This document shows, one piece after another, positions 21,582 to 33,743 of a stretch of DNA of 64,000 nt. The first letter of the stretch is position 1; each line of letters starts with the position of its first letter. Source of the stretch: Tricholoma matsutake (taxonomy: Eukaryota; Basidiomycota; Agaricomycetes; Agaricales; Tricholomataceae); assembly GCA_026075535.2 (NCBI GenBank), contig AP026539.1, forward strand, positions 9,920,001 to 9,984,000. Direction: 5' to 3'. The position numbers and the translations under genes are program-made. The notes under the pieces are model-generated. The model was not told where the DNA came from. It searched no databases and saw only the letters and a program-made list of their open reading frames with translations.

Positions 21582-24500
21582 TTAATTAGACAATTCAGTT
21601 ATTTTGCCCTCTTCCTGTTCTTGTAAAGTGAATAACGATTCCTTCAGACTTGGAAGCTCGAAAAACTTGCAGAACACATTGCAAACGTATTCAGTAGGAA
21701 AAGTGGCATGAGTTGACAAGAGGTTTCCATCAGAAAAATTAAGTCCCATATCCCTGTAATATTTCAGTTTAAAATCAAGTACGAATTAGGTTTGGAAACG
21801 TACGATGCAGTTATTATTTGGGGATCCGTCAATAGACATATGCCACCTAAAAAAGTTAGTATATATGTCACAGGTTCATCACTTGTGCTGGATTTACCTT
21901 GGAAGTCCCCAATGAATGTGAGGCCCCTCGTCTTCAGATATTGCATGTGTTGAGAAAAGGTGAGGAAGTTAGCTCAATGTGCAGCAGTATCACTGAGGAA
22001 ATCAAATGGTTTCACCAAACCATTTCCAATGTACTTCACAAATCTTTCATCAACCGCTTCATCAATAACTTCCTCCACCATATATACTTCATGTGTCGCA
22101 TCAACAATAACAAGTGCATTCTTCACGAAACACATTTTTTGGGATCAAGAAGTTGGGTTTACCATGTGCCTCAATGTGTTTATTGATGAAGTCATAAACA
22201 ATTCCCATGAGAGCTGAAGCCCAGCGCAGGCAATTGATCTCTGTGCTAAGTTTAGTGATCTGTGTGTGTGTGTCATAGATGCATCGAGGCCCTGATGCCT
22301 TGCATAGATACCAACACTGTTTAATGCAGACAGAAGTGGAACCAGAAAAGACTGGCTGACTCAAGTGACCAAATAATGCCCTTTTGAAACCACCATATTT
22401 TGGTTTTGCCTTGGGATCATAGTATAAGGGCAACCTAAGCCTCTAGCAAAGGGAAATCCGAAGTTAAAATTATACTACATAATACAGGCATTGGGGACAC
22501 ACCTAGCAAAGGGAAATCCGAAGAGAAAACTCTAAGGATCCCCTTGCTGATGCCCAGTATATGTGAAGACGACAAAAATCAAATATAACCTAAAAATAGA
22601 AAAAGGCAGAGATAGGTGGATCAAGGCCGCTGAATGACATCATACCAAGGGGTATGTGTCGGAAGGGGTACTCCACCTCTAAATATAAAAGTGTCAACAT
22701 GTACAAACATGATAGCAAGGGAAAATTAGTAATAAAATCCGGAAAAAATCATAGAAAATGAAGAATAGAAGGAAATGAGGTGGGGAAAAATATAGGACAA
22801 ACATAAAAAATAGGAAAAACACACAGGGCACCCCCCTAGTCCCCTTACACATAGATCAGTGCTAAAGTGACAGGGCCTTGACAGTCATTAATGGCCTCAA
22901 ACGGGCGTGCATAACTAATAAGGTTGGAAAAAGTTGTTGCTGCAGTCGGGTAGAGCATGCATTGCATAGATGTGGTACTTACTAATGATAGGACAAGATT
23001 ATCAGATTAGTGTCTCAACATAAAGAAAAAGGTATGTACAGATGGATCTCATGTTCTTCCTGGACGGTGCCGTTTGGGCTTCAAGCGCTTGTCGTACATC
23101 GGCAGCAGTCGGCAAGCCCAGATCATCATCATCCGCTGGCAACCTGAGCTCGATAGCATCCAAGGTTGGCTCACTAAGGCGTCACTTGGCCTGAGGTGAT
23201 GCGACGCCCGCTTTCTGTTATTGAGCAGATTTAGCTTTCATGGTTTGTTCTTTGTTAGATTTAGATTCTTACAGATAGTTGACGCTTCCTTGAGTGCTTT
23301 TGAGCTACAAGTTCATGTGGAGATGGAAATGACTCTTTGACTTTGCCTTTGTCATCCAGTTCCATGATGTATGAGATTGACATCTTCTGTGTTGGTTGTT
23401 GCTTGGGTGCTTGGATGATCTGTGTTGTGTTGGTGGATCAAACACACAAATAGACAGATTGGACATACCAGATGACTTCCTACATCCTCTAGATGTGCCA
23501 GAATCTCTGCATACCTGTTGTATACCAGTTCTAGATACATCTCCAGCACTTTGTTTGCTTGAAATTGTACTGTTTTCGTTTTTCCTTTGGGCAGAAAAAA
23601 TTTGGACGAGATTGTGCTGACGTCCTTGTTATCAGGTCCTGCAGGAATCAGCTCTACCCAATCTTTGAACCGGAGTTGAAGATCTTCCAAAGCCAGGCTA
23701 TTGTCTTTAAACCATTTGGCAAAAATGGGAAGCAGAGTGAAGTATGCGATGGTCTTGAGTTCCTGAACACCGATGTAAACTGGTATGTTAGAGATCGTTT
23801 CCGATATGTTCTGTGAAACTGTAGATTAGACTGGGAAATGGACGGTTTGTAATTCTCTCATGCACTGAGACAATAGAAGGGTTCTTGTGACCTGGCTTCA
23901 ATGACATCATGGTGACTTTGACAACAACAACCTCGCCACCATGCACTGACATCGCTTTCAGTGCAAAAAATTGTCACATGTCATCATATAACTTATGCAC
24001 TTCTTGATAACCAGGTTTTATGGGAAAACTAGGGTCTGCTACAAATTTCAGGACAATGATCAGGCATGTCGAAACACCTTGACCATGATGACTGGATCAT
24101 CCATCATTCTGCTTGGAGCTGGAGCCACACTTTGGCCATGTATCTCTGTTTATGATCGACTCCCGAGCATCTTTCTGCCTCAGTGAACTTGGACCTCATG
24201 GTGGCAGCATTGATGCGTTGAAATGGACTGGGTGGTTTTTGCCTGTCGTTGTCATTAGTCCCAAGGTTTTGTCCACATGACATCCTGTTGTACCTTGTCT
24301 TTGTGCTTCAGCTACAGCTTTGCAGATATTCTGATGGCTCACTTCTTGCGCAACCGGAGTGATCTGCACAGAAGCCGAAGCACGACCTATGATAATAACT
24401 TATTAGGTAACAAAGGGTTTCCAATAGACTGAAACAAACTCAAGGCAAGCTCATGCTGGCAAGTATCAGTCTTTCTGAGATAGTGTTGATGGCAGCCAAC

Positions 24501-24647
24501 ACAGATTCTTCTCCCCCTCCCATCAGGTTTCCTGTCTTGCATAAAGTAGAGTTCGGCTCCAGTTTCAAAGGACTGAAAGCAATGCTGACAGACAATGGAG
24601 TTTTCAATACCAGTCATGAAATCAGCAACTTCAACATTGGATGACAT
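21582..24647 (-). pseudogene. Alpha-type protein kinase, carried by the transposon
   Basis: The N-terminus (ATG 24647) has a Cys-rich module, VCQHCFQSF...RRICVGCHQHYL, with two C-x2-C pairs. The kinase part is lower down: GGFKRALFGHLSQPVFSG (22390), LVIVDATHEVYMVEEVID (22100), FLTFSQHMQYLKTRG, GDFQG-G-ICLLTDPQI (21900-21810), and FSDGNLL...VCNVFCKFFEL (21740-21620). This order fits alpha-kinases of the eEF2K/MHCK group, including the C-terminal CN-x-FC motif. Introns 21847-21897 and 21754-21803 splice cleanly; stop TAA is at 21582. Breaks are a TGA in SDTAAH-stop-ANFLTF, a one-base shift near 22125, other shifts upstream, and a solo LTR inserted in the gene. Its original substrate is unknown. 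Carriage inside a transposon suggests a captured host gene or a standard passenger. Confidence 0.7.
22433..22849 (-). repeat. Solo LTR of gypsy family A
   Basis: Matches the LTRs at 51028-51453 and 56649-57074, same orientation. The 5-bp target duplication CATAG is present on both sides (22428-22432 and 22850-22854). Removing the LTR and one CATAG restores reading across the alpha-kinase exon (TDLYDPKAKPKYGG). It is younger than the transposon. Confidence 0.9.
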
Positions 24648-24868
24648 GGTGAGTGGAGGTCATGTGAAGAAATCTTTTTGGGTGGTTCGATTTCTTTAGT
24701 AAGAATTTGGAGTTCTATGTTGCCAGAATAACTATTACATTCTCAGAAACATCCCATCATTCAGCAGCAAAATACTTCACCAGAACACAGCTTTTCAATC
24801 CACAACCTTTATTCACTTACAATCTTTCTGCCAGATATGCAACACTCCTCAATTCACAACTCATTTTA

Positions 24869-25054
24869 CCTCGCATTGGAGATATTTAGGTTTTTTCTGA
24901 TAGACTGTAGCATTTGTATAACAGAAGGATACAATACTTATGTTTACAAAGATGATTATGTTCTCCTTCGACACAAGTTTTGCTATCTGCTAACCAGTAA
25001 TTGAAGATGTTCGATGTTAGATATTAGATAATAAATTTGAATTTGTGCTTGGAA
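24869..25054 (-). repeat. Right terminal inverted repeat
   Basis: Reverse complement of 17605-17803, ending GTGCTTGGAA at 25054. It lacks the 15-nt insertion seen in the left arm. Confidence 0.85.
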
Positions 25055-25311
25055 AATGGGATATCGGAGGCTCCAGGACATTCAAGGATCATGGCAGACC
25101 GTTATAGAGTGATCACTGACCATATCAAGGCAATGGTGGACCAAAACTCAGCTGATCACTCTTGCTTTCCATAGGAGCAGTGTGGCAACCTGGGAACTGA
25201 ACAGACGTCCCACAGCTGCAGATGTCCCTGACTGATCAGGCATATGACTCCCATGGCTCGGGGAGCATCTTTTCCCAGAGAGAAGTTGCGCGTCTGAGTT
25301 GAGGTAGAAAT
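25055..25311. other. Unassigned spacer between two elements
   Basis: About 260 bp between the DNA transposon and the target duplication of the next gypsy. No gene or repeat recognised. It was contiguous with 33749 onward before the gypsy inserted. Confidence 0.4.
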
Positions 25312-25316
25312 ACAGC

Positions 25317-25565
25317 TGTGGCGTTAGCATGACGAATGGTAACGACACACGTTCAGACTTGGAGAGATGGTTTTATCGATACTTGTATTCTGAAGTCCTA
25401 GCTACGAACGCGAGGGTTTATATACGAGTATGTTGTCCATAGGCTATGCAAGGCAATACATAACTAAGTAACGAACACTGTTCCAGCAGTCAGAAAGTGG
25501 ATGAATATGAAATACCAGAAACTTCGGCGGACTTATCATGATGACGCCTGTCACTTTTCGCTACA
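25317..25565 (-). repeat. 3' LTR of the 8.4-kb gypsy
   Basis: 249 bp; its partner is at 33495-33743. The 5-bp ACAGC duplication confirms the edge. Confidence 0.9.
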
Positions 25566-26216
25566 TACACCCTCCAGCAGATGCCCCAAAGCATCTGCTC
25601 ATTAAGCTGTCTTGGTTCCAGAGGAAGAAGCGGGCTCCTGTCGATCAACAGACATGGAGTGCGTGGCATCAGCCGATCCGCTGGCAATGATTGGAGAAGA
25701 TCCTCAGGTGCGGGCAGTGGAAGACTTCTTCTTCCTGTGCTGCTTCTTAGGTTCTTCGGGAGGAGGAGGGGTGGAATAGGGAGAGGAGGATGACCTCCTA
25801 CTCAAGCATTCGTGTATGGCTCAATCGCGTCAAAGAACTTGTCCCGCTGTCCAAAGAAGTAAGCCCCTTGTGATGTCAGCCTCGTAAGAGTCGAGGATCA
25901 TGCCTCCGTCTGAAGTGGATACGAGAGAGGTTGATACGGGGGTTCCTACACTTGAGGTAGGTTTAGGAGCAGCTGAACAAGATGGTGTGGGTTTAGAGTG
26001 CTGTTCCTCGGTGTGCATACAGGCAGTTCAAGCTCGCATACTCGTGGGGTCGACTTTAAAAGCATAGATATTGGGGGGAGTGCCTGGAGTGGCTTCTCCA
26101 GCAACAGATGTGAATTTGATAGGACAACACCCCGACGGATCATTGAATGCGTCGACGAATTTGTGGTAGCCGCCCGGTTGGTTGGCGTCATTGCTTTCAC
26201 GCAAGGATTTGTCGTA

Positions 26217-27869
26217 TCAGATGAAGTCGCAAAGTTGGTAGGATGTATAGAAGACACGATGTGACTTGTCGATAATGTCTGTGAGATACCAGTGATCGCA
26301 TCCATCGCACGTGAGCAACATGTGATTTAAATTGAAACTGTACTCGGGCATCGATGTGCAGGATGTGTGTGAGTGTGATGATGTCGAGCAAGTGTGGGCG
26401 AAATGGGAAGGATTAGGAGTGGTGAGGCATACATGTGAGGACTGTGAACTGAAATATATGCTTTCAGCAATGGTTGGCTGTGCTACTGAAAGTCCTCCCA
26501 GAAATAATTGGGGATCTTGATCAGAGTTGGTTGCAGTTCCAGCCGGCAAGTCATAAATCTTGTCAACTCCTATCAAATCAAGATAAGCTTCCAGGGCTTC
26601 AAGATGTGCGACTTGGTAGTATGGCATCCAGGTAACATCACCAGATTTCCATTTGATTTTGAAAATCGCATCGTCGTGCGATTGGACATGCCCTTCAATC
26701 CAATCCACTGCCCATTCACTATCGGATGGGTCTTGACTTCCTAACTGTGTGTCAAGCCATCCAGGAAATAGTCGGTCGTCGTTGGGAACATGGATCCTTA
26801 GCAAAGATGCATGGAACACGTCATGAATTCCTCTTTGCTTCAGATGAGCGGGTAAATCAATTTTGAAAGAATGATTACCGTAATCCTTCAAGATTTTGTA
26901 AGGGCCAATGAATTTTGGTACCAGCTTCCTAGCAAATCCCTTTGGGAAGGAGATATTCTTAGTAGAAAGATAAACGAGATCTTTGTCGGACAATGGAGTG
27001 GCTCTTTGCCGCCGATTTGCATCTCGAGTTTGTTTGACACATGCAGCAATGATGCTGTCATGTGCCTGCAACAATGCTAATTTTCATTGAAGTGCAAAGT
27101 TTCTTACTCCTGGGTACTCTTCAGAACTAGCAGAGTCCCAGATCATTTGCCTCGGCATTTGTCCCATATTAAGGAAGAATGGTGCAAACCCGTTACTTTC
27201 AGACCGGGCCGAATTAATTGCAAATTCAACAGATGGTAATTTTGATACCCAGTCATCTTGTTTCGGGCCGATGCACTGTCACAACATTTGTGTCACGGTG
27301 CGGTTTGCTCGTTTGGTAGAGCCATCAGTCTCAGGGTGATAGGCGCTTGACATTTTTAGTTGAGTACCAACAAGGCTGTGTAAGCGCTGCCAGAATGTAC
27401 TTGCAAATAGCACATCCCGATCACTAACTATTGACTTCAGGAGACCATGCAATTTATATACATGTTCAAACATTAGTTCTGCTATTTCTTTTGCTTTATA
27501 ATTGGTTCTACTCGGGATGAGATGAACCATAGCAGTTAACAGATCAATTACGACGGTGATCAAATCAAACACGCCGTCTCTATTTTTGGACTCGGGGAGT
27601 GGGCCGACAAAGTCAACGCCTATCGATTGCCAAGGTTGTGCTGGAATTGGCAGTGGATTGAGCAAGCCATAGGGCTTTTGGTTTGCAGGCTTGCTCCTTT
27701 TGCAAGTCCTACAGGATTCACAATAAATCCTGGTGTCATGAACAATGTCTTTCCACCAGACCTGATCTCTAAGGTAACTCAGGGTTTTGTTTGTGCCCAA
27801 ATGAGCCAGTAATGAGTGTGCCTCCGCAATAATAATTTCCTTCCATCCACTACTATCTTCGGAATGCAC
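26217..27869 (-). pseudogene. Gypsy integrase and chromodomain-like region
   Basis: The H2C2-type zinc site is AHLGTNKTLSYLRDQ...CESCRTC. The catalytic core shows DFVGPLPES (D), SDRDVLFASTFW (D) and YHPETDGSTKRANRT (E). After a stop at 27279 the frame resumes with SVEFAINSARSESNGFAPFF, and the second block (27074-26217) has KLVPKFIGPYKI, HDVFHASLLR and then EWAVDWIEGH...IFKIKWKSGDVTWMPYYQV, which resembles a chromodomain. Stops and shifts separate the parts, so integrase is inactive as read. A degraded C-terminal extension continues to about 25830. Confidence 0.8.
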
Positions 27870-30298
27870 ACAAGCTTGCGTCCCTGATCTTTCAGGTACA
27901 CTAGCCCGCCTTTGGTCACTTCGAAGTTCTGAAATTCCTTAGGTTTTTCAATGATGGTTTTAAAAAATAAGTCTCCATCATATTTTCCTTTTATAACTTC
28001 TAATATATCAATACCCTCACGCCCTCCAGACACAGCATTAATTAATGAGGTGTCAGAAGTCAGGGAATTTATGTCTTCGAGGTTTTCAGCTTGCCCAAAT
28101 GTCCCAATCGGGTTTGTTTGGTTTTGTTGTTCTGGACCTTCTGGGGCGGTCGAAACAGATGCGCGTTGTGTGCTGTCAACGTTGTCTGTCTCCTTCTCAC
28201 CCTCCTTTTGTTCTCGTGGTCCTTTGAGAACAAAATGGTCCTTTATCCTGGCCAACCACTCTTTCTTGGTTTCTGGCCAGCCTGTTTCAGCTCCAGGTTC
28301 CTTTTTCTGATTGTGTTTCGGAGTTCTTCTCACAGCAACAGCTTCAACTCCAGCTAGCAATGGCATTGAAATCTCATGGATTCCCAGGTGCTCATTGTTG
28401 GCACAGTATCCCCTGTAAGTGCACTCAACACTCCCATAGGGACCCGAACGCGCGCTAGGTCATCAGCGAGATACCCAACCGAACTGAGAAATCCCCGTAA
28501 GAGGTCTCGGTTCGTCGGCACCTTCCAAGCAAGAACACTATCAACTTTTGTTGGGTCCATTTGAATCCCATCATTGTCGATTATGTGGCTGAGATCCTTT
28601 AGTTCTTTTTCGAGGAACCTAAGTTTCCGCCTGCTAAGGTAAAACTTTTCCTTTCTCAGTATGTCAATCACTGTTTTGACATGCTGAACATGTTCTTGTA
28701 GTGAGTCGGAATAGATTACAATGTCGTCAAGGTACACGTCCATCCACTGGCCAATATATGGTGCAAATAGGTGGTTCATTAGTGCTTGACATGTTGCAGG
28801 CACGTTGCAGTTGCCCTGTTGGACGACATAACTGATGATTGTTCCATCAGGTGTTGTCATCGCGGTTCGCGGAACATGTGTGGGGATGACCCTTATCTGT
28901 TCAAAGAACTCTTTGCCATCCATCAGTGAACGGTATTTATGCTTGGCCACTCGCCGCACTATACCATCTATGTCAGGCAATGGGGAGGCCATTTTTAAGG
29001 TATTTAAATTTCTTGCCCGAAGATCTCTGACACTTCGTAATAGTGGCGGTTTTGTTCCAGGCTTCGTTATCATAAGCATAGGGGCTGTACTTGCTGATGT
29101 AGTCATAGCCCAACGGCCCGTTTGTAAGTATGCATCCCGTTTAGTTGCCCACTGAGATCTCAATGCTTCAGGGCATCTAGATGGGCGCCATGGGTATATC
29201 TTGTTCTCGTCAATCAGGGGTACAGTGTGATTGATTGCCTGTAAAGGAGGTAGCGGTAAGTCCATGTCCAGGGCTTCAATGCAAATTGGCTCTGCGTATG
29301 CCAATAACTCCTGTCTGACCTTTTCTATTGCGTCTTCATAGATATCCATAGCACGTGATGCAATTTTTGTAACAGTGCTACCTTCTATTGGCAATGATGT
29401 ATTTGAACCGATCACCACCGTTGTTGGGTTCAGTCCTAGTGTCACCTTATGCTGGTAGATCCATGGACATCCAAGGATCAAATCATAGTTAGATATGTTC
29501 ATGATATCAAAGTAACGTTGTTCCGATATCCCTTGATATTGAAATTCAACGTGAGTTCCCAAGTTTATCTTGGATCGAGATCCCTGTACAGCAAGCTGTA
29601 ATGGTAATGGTTTTTTCCAGTGTAATCCGTTTTACTTTCAATTGATCTGTCAGTGTTGTGGACAAGAAGTCTCCAAGAGACCCAGAGTCAATCAAAGCAC
29701 GGACACTATGCCCGTTGATTTTTGCTATGACAACTACTGGCTTAGGTACCATTCTTGCTGCATCCTTTGTTACTGACACATTGCGTTCTAGTCCTGGCAA
29801 CATGTCTCGTGGGATCTGGATCCCATTCAACTCTAGGTGTGTTAGTTCACTCTCTTCTTGTTGTATTTCGAAGATTGCGAAATAATTATCCTCATTAGGT
29901 AACTGTTCCTCATGGATTTTAGGAGCATAGCGGCGCTTACAGAGCTCCTGCCAATACCAAATGAAGATATCAAATTCCTCGTCGTCCAGTAAGTGCTTGG
30001 ATAGAGAAATCTGGAGATCACAGAGGTGGTCTATTATGAGGTATGATCGTCTGTCATCCTCATGCTGGACAATTTCAAATCGTTGCCCTAGATAATCTTG
30101 ATCTGGATCTCCTGGATATGGGCTCCCAATTTGTAATAGTGTAGATATTAGTTTACACATCATCTTGTTTGTTTGCAGGGCATGAAACCTTTCAGGCCAC
30201 CTATGTTGATGTCTCCGACCATCCATATGGTTGCACTGCTCTGCGTACCATTTTGCAAGTGGAAAGCCTTCAGATTTCAAATGGCCACTCGCGATCAT
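27870..30298 (-). pseudogene. Gypsy protease and RT, RNase H deleted
   Basis: The protease motif is RALIDSGSLGDFLS (about 29690-29650, D-S-G). The RT at 29562-28354 has SVRDLRARNLNT, GKEFFEQIRV and MDVYLDDIVIYSD, so the YLDD box is intact. After VLSALTGDTVPTMSTWE the sequence jumps to a shifted frame (SMPLLAGVEAVAVRR, 28366) and continues to a linker, ending VCIPKIVVDGRKLLL. Typical RNase H motifs (acidic patch, TDHK) are absent, so a deletion removed most of that domain. The protease frame and the RT frame overlap at 29546-29562. Confidence 0.75.
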
Positions 30299-30546
30299 AA
30301 TTTCTGTTCAGCGAAGAGTGTCGAAGATCAGATGATTTTCGTGCCCTGTCTTTTGAAGCTCGAAACGAGGTGAGCTGGTGACTCCACCTTCTTGGATCCT
30401 TTCCTCGTCTCCTGGGTAAGGTGCCCCTAACTCTAAGAGCTCGGATGCTGAGATTCCATGGAGATCCCCAATTGGTCTATGGTCCAGCTTGTCCTTATTG
30501 GAGGAATCCGACTTTTCTAGAAGGCCACGTGACTTGCGTGAATTGG

Positions 30547-33381
30547 CTATCTTCTTTTTGTACAATGTAAAAGGTTAAATTTTTCATTTTCTAAATGCCT
30601 TTTACTGATTTTTGTGATCATATTTTCAGCATAATCAGCAATGACATATACGTCGAGCTCATGTTCATATACCCAGAAGTGTTCGTCTGGAGTTCTTTCG
30701 ACCAGTGGGTCTGGGAATCGGCTCACGCCATCTGTCAACCTCCAAGCTAGGCCATGTGCATACACATCCCCCATTTGGAAGTCGAGCCAATAAGTCATTG
30801 GTAAGCTTTCAAAGTCTATTCCTTTATGGATCGCAAGCTGAGTTGCATACCACAATGGGAAATTGAATTTGTCATCCAATAGAAATCTCTTCTCAATCTG
30901 AATACAGAACCCAGTAAATACTGGATCGTTCTCTGTATCATTGATTTCATAGAGATCCTGAACTTCAGGTACTTTTACTAGCCAGAACCGTTGCTCCAGC
31001 GTTTCCTCTTGTGGTCTTTCAGCATCACCTGGGTACATTAGGACAGATTGAAGTTGCCGCGCTGCAATTTCCGCCACGAGGTCTCCAACTTGTGCAAATC
31101 CGCCGACATCCACCAGGGACATGCATTCCAGATGTGGAAAATTCTGCATGTCAAACGAAATTGCGCCACAAGGGATCTCATGAACATTCTCTGTGGTTTC
31201 TGCAAGATCATGCAATTTTTCAATTACAGTAAGATCAGGGTTAATATTAAATGCGGACATGCCGGGAGCTCTTCCTGACTTGTCTGACTTCACAAAGGTG
31301 CCGACTTGACAATTTCGACTGAGATGTCCAATTTCTCCACATTTGAAGCATCTACCTTCGGCGATAAACTTCTTTCTATCTTGTTCACTCAGGTTTGACT
31401 TAGAGGGTTTGAACTCCTGCTTCTCCTTTGAGAAATGAGTATTTTGACCCCCGGCGTGTGAGTGATTATGGTTGCCATGAGCGCTATTGTGATTTTGATG
31501 TCGTGCTTTTTTAAGATAGTTCATATTTCTATTCTGGTTTGAAGAGCATGGCCTATTCTTGCCTTTGTCATGCCCTCCAGATCCAGATGATCCATTTGTA
31601 GAATGTAAGTTGTTAGCCTTTTCGCTCGATTGTGCTTTTCGGGTATTTGATCTTCCCTTTTTAGACACCTCGAGACGTTGTGCGACTCTCACAATCTTTT
31701 TCCAGGACGAGATATCGGGGTTTAATTTTTGTACCCACAATGCCTCTGTAGTGTCTGCATGGAATCCTTTCCACAAATTCAACACACGCTGCCGCTTGCT
31801 AGTAACACCCAGCATCATGTGTAATTCTTCGAGTTCATAGATGTAGTCATCAACTGATCTGTCATTTTGATAGCAACGATCAAGTTTTTTTCGTAGCTGC
31901 GACTTGAAGTCTATTGGGAAACAGAAGTCAAATAACCCCTTGAAGAAGTCATCTAACTTCATTGTGTGTTCCCTTCTAGCCACTTTCTGAATATAGTAAT
32001 TCTTAGCCTTCCCTTTCATGTAGTATGAAAGTATCCGTATCTGGCGCTTACGAGCAACACGGCCATCCTCAAGAAAGTCCATGCTTTCTTTTACAAACTG
32101 ATGGAATAGCCTAGCATCATCCTCACCGCCATATTCTTTGGGTGGGCGAGGTTTGATTTTGGAATCAGAACTTGATCTCCTCGAGTAATGACGTTTACGG
32201 CTACAAGATCGAGATTGGCCAGAGGATGTCGTAGATGTGTCCGAATCGGAGTCTGAGCTGGATGAACTAGAACTAGATGAACTACTGGAGTCCGAGGAGT
32301 CACTAGGGTCCGAACTGGAGCTTGAGTCCGATGACGAGGACGATGTCTCACTATCCTCGAGGCTTTTTCTCACCTCTTTCAGGGCTCGGCCGATGTAACT
32401 TTTCGGCTGTACCTGATCAACTGGACGCAATGCGTCTGCTTGGTGCTTCTTTTTCTTTCCAGGTTTTGGTTTTTTGCTCAATTTCTCGAGCCGTTCAGCA
32501 CCAGCATCTGCAAGCAAATTCCATCCCGTGTTTACGGGTGTGGACTTCTTGTCTTTAGATCCAGTTTTTTCCTTTTTGGATCTAGCTTTCTGAGATCCAG
32601 ACTTCCTTTTCTGGGTTTTCTCAGTCTTTTTATGAGGTTCGCTACTTTCTTGGGCAGTTTCCTCAGGATCCTTCTCTGGGGAGTTGGCTTTCTTGGGTTT
32701 ATCTCCCCTAGCATGCTTGATTTTCTTCAGGGATTCGAAAAATTCAAACCCCTTCCTTTGAGCCTCGGCATCTAGCTCATCAGGATTGATACCGACATTT
32801 CCCCAATTCGAGGGGTCAGGACCCTTGCCTTTCAGCTTAGAGGGGCCTTCTTCATGAGATCTGTTGTTGTCCCGAGCGGATCTTACAGTTTTCTCGCGTT
32901 TGTCGATATGCTTGCGTTGGTCGTCAGTCAGGCTTTCAACCGCCGCATCTATGTTTGGGTCATCGCCCATTTCCTTTCGGTTTACTTTGCGCAAAATATA
33001 ATTTTTATTCGATCGTAACTTTCTCAAGGATTCTAAGCTCCTCGAGCGTCTTGGCTGAACAGTGGTCCATGGACCGTTGCCATCATCTTCATCACTGAGC
33101 CCACTGAGGGATGTGTAAGATGTTTCATCAGAGCCGACTACAGGTACTTGCACACTTTCGTCGATCTCTGTCTCCCGCTCTGCTATTGGGGTACCCGAAG
33201 GTTCCTTTTCACCGGTTGGTAACCGTGGCGAGGTTCTCGCCGCAACGACATCCCTGAAGGATTTCATTGCTATGGCGGAGGGTGGGCGCACTGCGCTCCT
33301 AGCAGCGGACGAACCGGCGTCCAAAGTAGAAGAACTGTTTTGCTCACCTGATTTAGCCTTGCTGCGAAGACTGTATGACAT
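30547..33381 (-). CDS. Gypsy gag polyprotein, 944 residues
   Basis: Open from ATG 33381 to 30547. The first 380 residues are rich in Lys, Ser and charged residues, with a long poly-Ser/Asp tract (about residues 355-390). Next is the retrotransposon gag core (ARLFHQFVKESMDFLEDG, RSVDDYIYELEELHMMLG). A zinc knuckle CFKCGEIGHLSRNC (C-x2-C-x4-H-x4-C) lies near residue 677. The long N-terminal extension and the region after the knuckle (about 250 residues) make this gag larger than usual. It forms the particle and binds RNA. It remains uninterrupted although pol is broken. Confidence 0.85.
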   Translation of the reverse strand: MSYSLRSKAKSGEQNSSSTLDAGSSAARSAVRPPSAIAMKSFRDVVAARTSPRLPTGEKEPSGTPIAERETEIDESVQVPVVGSDETSYTSLSGLSDEDDGNGPWTTVQPRRSRSLESLRKLRSNKNYILRKVNRKEMGDDPNIDAAVESLTDDQRKHIDKREKTVRSARDNNRSHEEGPSKLKGKGPDPSNWGNVGINPDELDAEAQRKGFEFFESLKKIKHARGDKPKKANSPEKDPEETAQESSEPHKKTEKTQKRKSGSQKARSKKEKTGSKDKKSTPVNTGWNLLADAGAERLEKLSKKPKPGKKKKHQADALRPVDQVQPKSYIGRALKEVRKSLEDSETSSSSSDSSSSSDPSDSSDSSSSSSSSSSSSDSDSDTSTTSSGQSRSCSRKRHYSRRSSSDSKIKPRPPKEYGGEDDARLFHQFVKESMDFLEDGRVARKRQIRILSYYMKGKAKNYYIQKVARREHTMKLDDFFKGLFDFCFPIDFKSQLRKKLDRCYQNDRSVDDYIYELEELHMMLGVTSKRQRVLNLWKGFHADTTEALWVQKLNPDISSWKKIVRVAQRLEVSKKGRSNTRKAQSSEKANNLHSTNGSSGSGGHDKGKNRPCSSNQNRNMNYLKKARHQNHNSAHGNHNHSHAGGQNTHFSKEKQEFKPSKSNLSEQDRKKFIAEGRCFKCGEIGHLSRNCQVGTFVKSDKSGRAPGMSAFNINPDLTVIEKLHDLAETTENVHEIPCGAISFDMQNFPHLECMSLVDVGGFAQVGDLVAEIAARQLQSVLMYPGDAERPQEETLEQRFWLVKVPEVQDLYEINDTENDPVFTGFCIQIEKRFLLDDKFNFPLWYATQLAIHKGIDFESLPMTYWLDFQMGDVYAHGLAWRLTDGVSRFPDPLVERTPDEHFWVYEHELDVYVIADYAENMITKISKRHLENEKFNLLHCTKRR

Positions 33382-33494
33382 TTTGAGTTTTTAGGGTTCG
33401 GGTTTGTCGACTACGAGATGATCAGTCACGGGGGAAACCGAAGCAGAGTCAACGAGTAGTAGGTTTCAGAGAGTTTCGAGTAGCGTCAAAAATA

Positions 33495-33743
33495 TGTGGC
33501 GTTAGCGTGACGAACGGTAACGACACACGTTCAGACTTGGAGAGACGGTTTTATCGATACTTGTATTCTGAAGTCCTAGCTACGAACGCGAGGGTTTATA
33601 TACGAGTATGTTGTCCATAGGCTATGCAAGGCAATACATAACTAAGTAACGAACACTGTTCCAGCAGTCAGAAAGTGGATGAATATGAAATATCAGAAAC
33701 TTCGGCGGACTTATCATGACGACGCCTGTCACTTTTCGCTACA
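33495..33743 (-). repeat. 5' LTR of the 8.4-kb gypsy
   Basis: 249 bp, nearly identical to 25317-25565. The next internal bases (TATTTTTGACGCTACTCG on the minus strand) do not look like a tRNA primer site. Confidence 0.9.

Larger units (their letters stand above)
17605..25054. mobile_element. DNA transposon with long terminal inverted repeats
   Basis: Long inverted repeats bound the element: 17605-17803 and 24869-25054. They match closely over about 185 bp apart from a 15-nt insertion in the left arm (around 17722-17740). Inside are a PD-(D/E)XK-like gene (-), an rve/DDE-like transposase gene (+) and an alpha-kinase pseudogene (-). A solo LTR at 22433-22849 is a later insertion. I found no target duplication: the flanks GTCAGC and AATGGG differ, which may reflect loss or the unusual neighbour. 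The superfamily is not assigned. The transposase type points to an integrase-like DDE group. Confidence 0.7.

Noticed and set aside
17600..25060. Target-site duplication of the DNA transposon
   Set aside because: Bases outside the two inverted repeats do not match at any length tried.
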